Positions 1-9,420 of a DNA stretch of 64,000 nucleotides are shown in pieces. Origin of the DNA: Siphonodentalium dalli (taxonomy: Eukaryota; Mollusca; Scaphopoda; Gadilida; Siphonodentaliidae); assembly GCA_032622095.1 (NCBI GenBank), contig CP136068.1, forward strand, positions 62,024,025 through 62,088,024. Direction: 5' to 3'. Within the stretch, counting starts at the first letter, position 1; the number at the start of each line of letters is the position of its first letter. The notes under the pieces are model-generated. The model was not told where the DNA came from, did not search any database, and worked only from the letters and a program-made list of their open reading frames with translations. A program made the position numbers and the translations under genes.

Positions 1-1011
1 CACTCTAATATGAGTTCCTGCATGTCCACTCGCATATGAGTTCCTCCCTGTTCACTCTTATATGAGTTCCTGCCTGTCCACTCTTATATGAGTTCCTCTC
101 TGTCCACTCTTATATGAGTTCCTCCCTGTCCACTCTTATATGAGTTCCTCCCTGTCCACTCTTATATGAGTTCCTGCGTGTCCACTCTTATATGAGTTGC
201 TGACTGTCCACTCTTATATGAGTTCCTGCCTGTCCACTCTTATATGAGTTCCTCCCTGTCCACGAGTATATGAGTTGCTGCCTGCCACTAGTATATGAGT
301 TCATCCATGTCCACTCTTATATGAGTTGCTGTCTGTCCACTCTTATATGAGTTCCTCCCTGTCCACTCTTATATGAGTTCCTCCCTGTCAACTCTTATAT
401 GAGTTCCTCCCTGTCCACTCTTATGAGTTCCTCCCTGTCCACTCTAATATGAGTTCCTCCCTGTCCATCTTATATGAGTTCCTCCCAGTCCACTCTAATA
501 TGAGTTCCTCCCTGTCCACTCTAATATGAGTTCCTGCATGTCCACTCGCATATGAGTTCCTGCGTGTCCACTCTTATATGAGTTGCTCCCTGTCCACTCT
601 TATATGAGTTGCTCCCTGTCCACTCTTTTATGAGTTGCTCCCTGTCCACTCTTTTATGAGTTGCTCCCTGTCCACTCTTTTATGAGTTGCTCCCTGTCCA
701 CTCTTATATGAGTTGCTGACTGTCCACTCTTATATGAGTTCCTGCCTGTCCACTCTTATATGAGTTCCTCCCTGTCCACGAGTATATGAGTTGCTGCCTG
801 CCACTATAGTATATGAGTTCATCCATGTCCACTCTTATATGAGTTGCTGTCTGTCCACTCTTATATGAGTTCCTCCCTGTCCACTTTTATATGAGTTGCT
901 GCATGTCCACTCTTATATGAATTCATCCTTGTCCACTCTTATATTAGTTCCTCCCAGTCCACTCTTATATGAGTTTTTCACAGTCCACTCTAATATGAGT
1001 TCCTCCCTGTC
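1..1011 (+). repeat. 1,011-bp tandem duplication, first unit
   Basis: The sequence starting CACTCTAATATGAG at position 1 starts again at 1012, and the two stay in register to about 991/2002. The unit holds the CACTCGCATATG monomer, two GCGTG-type monomers, 25-bp CCATCTTATATG, a CTTTTATGAG run from 621, and CACTAG pairs. A 2-bp TA insertion turns CCACTAG into CCACTATAG at 801. A related unit without that insertion lies at 6653-7623. The unit may extend left of the window. Confidence 0.93.
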
Positions 1012-2002
1012 CACTCTAATATGAGTTCCTGCATGTCCACTCGCATATGAGTTCCTCCCTGTTCACTCTTATATGAGTTCCTGCCTGTCCACTCTTATAT
1101 GAGTTCCTCTCTGTCCACTCTTATATGAGTTCCTCCCTGTCCACTCTTATATGAGTTCCTCCCTGTCCACTCTTATATGAGTTCCTGCGTGTCCACTCTT
1201 ATATGAGTTGCTGACTGTCCACTCTTATATGAGTTCCTGCCTGTCCACTCTTATATGAGTTCCTCCCTGTCCACGAGTATATGAGTTGCTGCCTGCCACT
1301 AGTATATGAGTTCATCCATGTCCACTCTTATATGAGTTGCTGTCTGTCCACTCTTATATGAGTTCCTCCCTGTCCACTCTTATATGAGTTCCTCCCTGTC
1401 AACTCTTATATGAGTTCCTCCCTGTCCACTCTTATGAGTTCCTCCCTGTCCACTCTAATATGAGTTCCTCCCTGTCCATCTTATATGAGTTCCTCCCAGT
1501 CCACTCTAATATGAGTTCCTCCCTGTCCACTCTAATATGAGTTCCTGCATGTCCACTCGCATATGAGTTCCTGCGTGTCCACTCTTATATGAGTTGCTCC
1601 CTGTCCACTCTTATATGAGTTGCTCCCTGTCCACTCTTTTATGAGTTGCTCCCTGTCCACTCTTTTATGAGTTGCTCCCTGTCCACTCTTTTATGAGTTG
1701 CTCCCTGTCCACTCTTATATGAGTTGCTGACTGTCCACTCTTATATGAGTTCCTGCCTGTCCACTCTTATATGAGTTCCTCCCTGTCCACGAGTATATGA
1801 GTTGCTGCCTGCCACTATAGTATATGAGTTCATCCATGTCCACTCTTATATGAGTTGCTGTCTGTCCACTCTTATATGAGTTCCTCCCTGTCCACTTTTA
1901 TATGAGTTGCTGCATGTCCACTCTTATATGAATTCATCCTTGTCCACTCTTATATTAGTTCCTCCCAGTCCACTCTTATATGAGTTTTTCACAGTCCACT
2001 CT
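1012..2002 (+). repeat. 1,011-bp tandem duplication, second unit
   Basis: Near-identical to 1-991 at an offset of 1,011 bp, including CCACTATAG at 1812. After GAGTTTTTCACAG at 1982 it continues as CACTCTTATATAAG, the ordinary continuation also seen at 7.63 kb. The first unit instead jumps back to CACTCTAATATG. The join between the units is therefore the duplication junction, near 990. Confidence 0.93.
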
Positions 2003-2721
2003 TATATAAGTTCCTCATTGTCCACTCTTATATGAGTCCCTCATTGTCCACTCTTATATGAGTTCCTCCCAGTCCACTCTTATATGAGTTGTTGCCTGTC
2101 CACTCTTATATGAGTTCCTCCCTGTCCACTCTTATATGAGTTCCTCCCTGTCCACTCATATGAGTTCCTCCCTGTCCACTCTTATATGAGTTCCTCCCAG
2201 TCCACTCTTTTATGAGTTCCTGCGTGTCCACTCTTATATGAGTTCCTGCGTGTCCACTCTTATATGAGTTGCTCCCTGTCCACTCGTATATGAGTTGCTC
2301 CCTGTCCACTCTTTTATGAGTTGCTCACTGTCCACTCTTTTATGAGTTGCTCCCTGTCCACTCTTTTATGAGTTGCTCCCTGTCCACTCTTATATGATTT
2401 GCTGACTGTCCACTCTTATATGAGTTCCTGCCTGTCCACTCTTATATGAGTTCCTCCCTGTCCACTAGTATATGAGTTGCTGCCTGCCACTAGTATATGA
2501 GTTCATCCATGTCCACTCTTATATGAGTTGCTGTCTGTCCACTCTTACATGAGTTCCTCCCTGTCCACTCTTATATGAGTTGCTGCATGTCCACTCTTAT
2601 ATGAATTCATCCTTGTCCACTCTTATATTAGTTCCTCCCTGTCCACTCTTATATGAGTTCCTCACAGTCCACTCTTATATGAGTTCCTCATTGTCCACTC
2701 TTATATGAGTCCCTCATTGTC
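2003..2721 (+). repeat. Partial HOR cycle linking the 1,011-bp repeats to the next block
   Basis: Ordinary satellite in the usual order: CCTCATTG, CCTCCCAG, GTTGTTGCC, a perfect palindrome monomer (2154-2165), CTTTTATGAG monomers from 2307, TTGCTGAC, a CACTAGT pair, TTGCTGTCTG, GAATTCATCC, one TTATATTAG, then CCTCACAG. The cycle is cut short at the 22-bp junction monomer at 2722. The minus strand has a 67-codon open frame at 2106-2309 made only of repeat; I do not regard it as a gene. Confidence 0.85.
2154..2165. repeat. Perfect 12-bp palindrome monomer
   Basis: ACTCATATGAGT is its own reverse complement. It arises from the usual near-palindrome ACTCTTATATGAGT by loss of two central bases. 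Further copies are at 8749, 11815, 11865, and at the matching places in the right copy. Confidence 0.9.
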
Positions 2722-2743
2722 CACTCATGAGTTCATCCATGTC
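2722..2743 (+). repeat. 22-bp junction monomer
   Basis: This copy reads CACTCATGAG and is four bases short. It joins GTCCCTCATTG directly to TTCATCCATG, skipping a large part of the HOR cycle. Most other joins in the array keep the 26-bp phase; this one does not. The same junction occurs at 53908-53929 in the right copy of the large repeat. Confidence 0.85.
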
Positions 2744-2810
2744 CACTCTTATATGAGTTGCTGTCTGTCCACTCTTACATGAGTTCCTCCCTGTCCACTC
2801 TTATATGAGT

Positions 2811-5800
2811 TGCTCCCTGTCCACTCGTATATGAGTTGCTCCCTGTCCACTCTTTTATGAGTTGCTCCCTGTCCACTCTTTTATGAGTTGCTCCCTGTCC
2901 ACTCTTTTATGAGTTGCTCCCTGTCCACTCTTATATGAGTTGCTGACTGTCCACTCTTAATTGAGTTCCTGCCTGTCCACTCTTATATGAGTTCCTCCCT
3001 GTCCACTAGTATATGAGTTGCTGCCTGCCACTAGTATATGAGTTCATCCATGTCCACTCTTATATGAGTTGCTGTCTGTCCACTCTTATATGAGTTCCTC
3101 CCTGTCCACTCTTATATGAGTTGCTGCATGTCCACTCTTATATGAATTCATACTTGTCCACTCTTATATTAGTTCCTCCCTGTCGACTCTTATATGAGTT
3201 CCTCAAAGTACACTCTTATATGAGTTCCTCATTGTCCACTCTTATATGAGTCCCTCATTTTCCACTCTTATATGAGTTCCTCCCAGTCCACTCTTATATG
3301 AGTTGTTGCCTGTCCACTATTATATGAGTCCCAGCCTGTCCACTCTTATATGAATTCCTGCATGTCCACTCTAATATGAGTTCTTCCCTGTCCACTGTTA
3401 TATGAGTTCCTCCCTGTCCACTCTTATTTGAGATCCTCCCTGTCCACTTTTATATGAGTTCCAGCTTGTCCACTCTTATATGAGTTCCTCCCTGCCACTC
3501 CTATATGAGTTCCTCCCTGTCCACTCTTATGAGTTCCTCCCTGTCCACTCTAATATGAGTTGCTGACTGTCCACTCTTATATGAGTTCCTGCCTGTCCAC
3601 TCTTATATGAGTTCCTCCCTGTCCACTAGTATATGAGTTGCTGCCTGCCACTAGTATATGAGTTCATCCATGTCCACTCTTATATGAGTTGCTGTCTGTC
3701 CACTCTTATTTGAGTTCCTCCCTGTCCACTCTTATATGAGTTGCTGACTGTCCACTCTTATATGAATTCCTGCCTGTCCACTCTTAAGAGTTCCAGCCTG
3801 TCCACTCTTATATGAGTTCCTCCCTGTCCACTCTTATATTAGTTCCTCCCTGTCCACTCTTATATTAGTTCCTCCCTGTCCACTCTTATATTCGTTCCTC
3901 CCTGTCCACTCTTATATTAGTTCCTCCCTGTCCACTCTTATATTAGTTCCTCCATGTACACTCATATATTAGTTCCTCCCTGTCCTCTCTTATGAGTTCA
4001 TCCCTGTCCACTATTATATGAGTTGCTGCCTGTCCACTCGTATATGAGTTCCAGCCTGTCCACTCGTATATGAGTTCCAGCCTGTCCACTCTTATATGAG
4101 TTCCTGCCTGTCCACTCTTATCAGTTCCTCCATGTCCACTCTTATGAGTTTCTCCCTGTCCACTCTTATGAGTTCCTCCCTGTCCACTCTTATGAGTTCC
4201 TCCCTGTCCACTCTTATATGAATTCCTGCATGTCCACTCTTATATGAGTTCTTCCCTGTCCACTCTTATATGAGTTCCTCCCTGTCAACTCTTATGAGTT
4301 CCTCCCTGTACACTGCTATATGAGTTCCTGTCTGTCCACTCTTATATGAGTTCCTGCCTGTCCACTCTTATATGAGTTCCTGCCTGTCCACTCTTATATG
4401 GGTTCCTCCCTGTTCACTCTTATATGAGTTCCTCCCTGTCCACTCTTATATGAGTTCCTCCCTGTCCACTCTTATATGAGTTCCTCCCTGTCCACTCTTA
4501 TATGAGTTCCTCCCTGTCCACTCTTATATGAGTTCCTCCCTGTCCACTCTTATGAGTTCCTCCCTGTCCACTCTAATATGAGTTCCTCCCTGTCCATATT
4601 ATATGAGTTCCTCCCTGTCCACTCTAATATGAGTTCCTCCCTGTCCACTCTAATATGAGTTCCTGCATGTCCACTCGCATATGTGTTCCTCCCTGTTCAC
4701 TCTTATATGAGTTCCTGCCTGTCCACTCTTATATGAGTTCCTCTCTGTCCACTCTTATATGAGTTCCTCCCTGTCCACTCTTATATGAGTTCCTCCCTGT
4801 CCACTCTTATATGAGTTCCTGCGTGTCCACTCTTATATGAGTTCCTGCGTGTCCACTCTTATATGAGTTGCTCCCTGTCCACTCGTATATGAGTTGCTCC
4901 CTGTCCACTCTTTTATGAGTTGCTCACTGTCCACTCTTTTATGAGTTGCTCCCTGTCCACTCTTATATGATTTGCTGACTGTCCACTCTTATGTGAGTTC
5001 CTGCCTGTCCACTCTTATATGAGTTCCTCCCTGTCCACTAGTATATGAGTTGCTGCCTGCCACTAGTATATGAGTTCATCCATGTCCACTCTTATATGAG
5101 TTGCTGTCTGTCCACTCTTACATGAGTTCCTCCCTGTCCACTCTTATATGAGTTGCTGCATGTCCACTCTTATATGAATTCATCCTTGTCCACTCTTATA
5201 TTAGTTCCTCCCTGTCCACTCTTATATGAGTTCCTCACAGTCCACTCTTATATGAGTTCCTCATTGTCCACTCTTATATGAGTCCCTCATTGTCCACTCT
5301 TATATGAGTTCCTCCCAGTCCACTCTTATATGAGTTGTTGCCTGTCCACTATTATATGAGTCCCAGCCTGTCCACTCTTATATGAGTTCTTCCCTGTCCA
5401 CTGTTATATGAGTTCCTCCCTGTCCACTCTTATTTGAGATCCTCCCTGTCCACTCTTATATGAGTTCCAGCCTGTCCACTCTTATATGAGTTCCTCCCTG
5501 TCCACTCTTATATGAGTTCCTCCCTGTCCACTCTTATGAGTTCCTCCATGTCCACTCTAATATGAGTTGCTGACTGTCCACTCTTATATGAGTTCCTGCC
5601 TGTCCACTCTTATATGAGTTCCTCCCTGTCCACTAGTATATGAGTTGCTGCCTGCCACTAGTATATGAGTTCATCCATGTCCACTCTTATATGAATTGCT
5701 GTCTGTCCACTCTTATATGAGTTCCTCCCTGTCCACTCTTATATGAGTTGCTGACTGTCCACTCTTATATGAATTCCTGCCTGTCCACTCTTATGAGTTC

Positions 5801-6652
5801 CAGCCTGTCCACTCTTATATGAGTTCCTCCCTGTCCACTCTTATATTAGTTCCTCCCTGCCCACTCTTATATTAGTTCCTCCCTGTCCACTCTTATATTA
5901 GTTCCTCCCTGTCCACTCTTATATTAGTTCCTCCCTGTCCACTCTTATATTAGTTCCTCCATGTACACTCATATATTAATTCCTCCCTGTCCTCTCTTAT
6001 GAGTTCCTCCCTGTCCACTATTATATGAGTTGCTGCCTGTCCACTCTTATATGAGTTCCAGCCTGTCCACTCGTATATGAGTTCCAGCCTGTCCACTCTT
6101 ATATGAGTTCCTGCCTGTCCACTCTTATGAGTTCCTCCAAGTCCACTCTTATGAGTTCCTCCCTGTCCAATCTTATGAGTTCCTCCCTGTCCACTCTTAT
6201 GAGTTCCTCCCTGTCCACTCTTATATGAATTCCTGCATGTCCACTCTTATATGAGTTCTTCCCTGTCCACTCTTATATAAGTTCCTCCCTGTCAACTCTT
6301 ATGAGTTCCTCCCTTTACACTGCTATATGAGTTCCTGCCTGTCCACTCTTATATGAGTTCCTGCCTGTCCACTCTTATATGAGTTCCTGCCTGTCCACTC
6401 TTATATGGGTTCCTCCCTGTTCACTCTTATATGAGTTCCTCCCTGTCCACTCTTATATGAGTTCCTCCCTGTCCACTCTTATATGAGTTCCTCCCTGTCC
6501 ACTCTTATATGAGTTCCTCCCTGTCAACTCTTATATGAGTTCCTCCCTGTCCACTCTTATGAGTTCCTCCCTGTCCACTCTAATATGAGTTCCTCCCTGT
6601 CCATCTTATATGAGTTCCTCCCTGTCCACTCTAATATGAGTTCCTCCCTGTC
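2811..6652 (+). repeat. Two-cycle HOR block, copy 1 of 3
   Basis: Contains two long cycles; CTTTTATGAG runs start at 2848 and 4906, 2,058 bp apart. TTATATTAG chains end in GTACACTCATATATTAG at 3955 and 5962. Copies lie at 47345-51186 (offset 44,534) and 53997-57864 (offset 51,186 to 51,212). Distinctive shared variants are CTTAATTGAG near 2958, CTTAAGAG near 3784, TTATATTCG near 3890 and CTTATCAG near 4120. A cluster of 24-bp CTTATGAG monomers lies at about 4,120-4,225 and again at about 6,125-6,225. Confidence 0.9.
3800..3978 (+). repeat. TTATATTAG monomer chain (type example)
   Basis: About five successive monomers carry TATATTAG instead of TATATGAG, then one GTACACTCATATATTAG. The G-to-T change removes both the ATG and the TGA of the plus strand. 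One monomer here is TTATATTCG. Chain ends occur at 3955, 5962, 9984, 13100, 14821, 17109, 19115, 21403, 28622, 31191, 31600, 33377, 38719, 44866, 46816, 48489, 50496, 55141, 57174 and 61196. This makes the chain the best single marker of a full HOR cycle. Confidence 0.88.
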
Positions 6653-9420
6653 CACTCTAATATGAGTTCCTGCATGTCCACTCGCATATGAGTTCCTCCC
6701 TGTTCACTCTTATATGAGTTCCTGCCTGTCCACTCTTATATGAGTTCCTCTCTGTCCACTCTTATATGAGTTCCTCCCTGTCCACTCTTATATGAGTTCC
6801 TCCCTATCCACTCTTATATGAGTTCCTGCGTGTCCACTCTTATATGAGTTGCTGACTGTCCACTCTTATATGAGTTCCTGCCTGTCCACTCTTATATGAG
6901 TTCCTCCCTGTCCACGAGTATATGAGTTGCTGCCTGCCACTAGTATATGAGTTCATCCATGTCCACTCTTATATGAGTTGATGTCTGTCCACTCTTATAT
7001 GAGTTCCTCCCTGTCCACTCTTATATGAGTTCCTCCCTGTCAACTCTTATATGAGTTCCTCCCTGTCCACTCTTATGAGTTCCTCCCTGTCCACTCTAAT
7101 ATGAGTTCCTCCCTGTCCATCTTATATGAGTTCCTCCCTGTCCACTCTAATATGAGTTCCTCCCTGTCCACTCTAATATGAGTTCCTGCATGTCCACTCG
7201 CATATGAGTTCCTGCGTGTCCACTCTTATATGAGTTGCTCCCTGTCCACTCTTATATGAGTTGCTCCCTGTCCACTCTTTTATGAGTTGCTCCCTGTCCA
7301 CTCTTTTATGAGTTGCTCCCTGTCCACTCTTTTATGAGTTGCTCCCTGTCCACTCTTATATGAGTTGCTGACTGTCCACTCTTATATGAGTTCCTGCCTG
7401 TCCACTCTTATATGAGTTCCTCCCTGTCCACGAGTATATGAGTTGCTGCCTGCCACTAGTATATGAGTTCATCCATGTCCACTCTTATATGAGTTGCTGT
7501 CTGTCCACTCTTATATGAGTTCCTCCCTGTCCACTTTTATATGAGTTGCTGCATGTCCACTCTTATATGAATTCATCCTTGTCCACTCTTATATTAGTTC
7601 CTCCCAGTCCACTCTTATATGAGTTTTTCACAGTCCACTCTTATATAAGTTCCTCATTGTCCACTCTTATATGAGTCCCTCATTGTCCACTCTTATATGA
7701 GTTCCTCCCAGTCCACTCTTATATGAGTTGTTGCCTGTCCACTCTTATATGAGTTCCTCCCTGTCCACTCTTATATGAGTTCCTCCCTGTCCACTAATAT
7801 GAGTTCCTCCCTGTCCACTCTTATATGAGTTCCTCCCAGTCCACTCTTTTATGAGTTCCTGCGTGTCCACTCTTATATGAGTTCCTGCGTGTCCACTCTT
7901 ATATGAGTTGCTCCCTGTCCAGTCGTGTATGAGTTGCTCCCTGTCCACTCTTTTATGAGTTGCTCACTGTCCACTCTTTTATGAGTTGCTCCCTGTCCAC
8001 TCTTTTATGAGTTGCTCCCTGTCCACTCTTATATGATTTGCTGACTGTCCACTCTTATATGAGTTCCTGCCTGTCCACTCTTATATGAGTTCCTCCCTGT
8101 CCACTAGTATATGAGTTGCTGCCTGCCACTAGTATATGAGTTCATCCATGTCCACTCTTATATGAGTTCCTGCCTGTCCACTCTTATATGAGTTCCTCCC
8201 TGTCCAATAGTATATGAGTTGCTGCCTGCCACTAGTATATGAGTTCATCCATGTCCACTCTTATATGAGTTGCTGTCTGTCCACTCTTACATGAGTTCCT
8301 CCCTGTCCACTCTTATATGAGTTGCTGCATGTCCACTCTTATATGAATTCATCCTTGTCCACTCTTATATTAGTTCCTCCCTGTCCACTCTTATATGAGT
8401 TCCTCACAGTCCACTCTTATATGAGTTCCTCATTGTCCACTCTTATATGAGTCCCTCATTGTCCACTCTTATATGAGTTCCTCCCAGTCCACTCTTATAT
8501 GAGTTGTTGCCTGTCCACTATTATATGAGTCCCAGCCTGTCCACTCTTATATGAGTTCTTCCCTGTCCACTGTTATATGAGTTCCTCCCTGTCCACTCTT
8601 ATTTGAGATCCTCCCTGTCCACTCTTATATGAGTTCCAGCCTGTCCACTCTTATATGAGTTCCTCCCTGTCCACTATTATATGAGTTCCTCCCTGTCCAC
8701 TCTTATGAGTTCCTCCCTGTCCACTCTAATATGAGTTCCTCCCTGTCCACTCATATGAGTTCCTCCCTGTCCACTCTTATATGAGTTCCTCCCAGTCCAC
8801 TCTTTTATGAGTTCCTGCGTGTCCACTCTTATATGAGTTCCTGCGTGTCCACTCTTATATGAGTTGATCCCTGTCCACTCGTATATGAGTTGCTCCCTGT
8901 CCACTCTTTTATGAGTTGCTCACTGTCCACTCTTTTATGAGTTGCTCCCTGTCCACTCTTTTATGAGTTGCTCCCTGTCCACTCTTATATGATTTGCTGA
9001 CTGTCCACTCTTATATGAGTTCCTGCCTGTCCACTCTTATATGAGTTCCTCCCTGTCCACTAGTATATGAGTTGCTGCCTGCCACTAGTATATGAGTTCA
9101 TCCATGTCCACTCTTATATGAGTTGCTGTCTGTCCACTTTTACATGAGTTCCTCCCTGTCCACTCTTATATGAGTTTCTGCATGTCCACTCTTATATGAA
9201 TTCATCCTTGTCCACTCTTATATTAGTTCCTCCCTGTCCACTCTTATATGAGTTCCTCACAGTCCACTCTTATATGAGTTCCACATTGTCCACTCTTATA
9301 TGAGTCCCTCATTGTCCACTCTTATATGAGTTCCTCCCAGTCCACTCTTATATGAGTTGTTGCCTGTCCACTATTATATGAGTCCCAGCCTGTCCACTCT
9401 TATATGAGTTCTTCCATGTC
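6653..9420 (+). repeat. HOR segment with a 1-kb unit lacking the TA insertion
   Basis: 6653-7623 corresponds to the 1,011-bp units at the window start but reads CCACTAG, not CCACTATAG, so it is 2 bp shorter over the compared span. Next come CTTTTATGAG runs at 7946 and 8902. Much of 5.4-8.1 kb recurs about 4,022 bp downstream. Unusual local variants are CAGTCGTGTATGAG near 7920 and CCACTAATATG near 7793. Open frames on the minus strand at 7745-7948 and 8677-8904 are repeat only. Confidence 0.85.
8103..8308 (+). repeat. 103-bp tandem duplication around the CACTAGT pair
   Basis: The order CACTAGT monomer, 25-bp CTGCCACTAG monomer, TTCATCC monomer occurs twice in a row with a 103-bp step (CCACTAG at 8126 and 8229), which equals three 26-bp monomers plus one of 25 bp. 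The second copy of the first monomer reads CCAATAG. The extra copy is absent from the corresponding place near 12.2 kb, and present in the right copy near 59.3-59.5 kb. Confidence 0.85.

Noticed and set aside
2106-2309. 67-codon minus-strand open frame, repeated with small changes at 7745, 8677, 11817, 23614, 53292, 58957, 59889 and 63029
   Set aside because: It consists only of satellite monomers read in rotating frames. Variants such as CTTTTATGAG and CACTCGTATATG replace the stop (TAA) present in one antisense frame of the consensus. There is no distinct start context, domain or flanking gene structure.
3955-3972. GTACACTCATATATTAG as an inserted regulatory site
   Set aside because: It is a variant monomer at a fixed place in the cycle, not an insertion.
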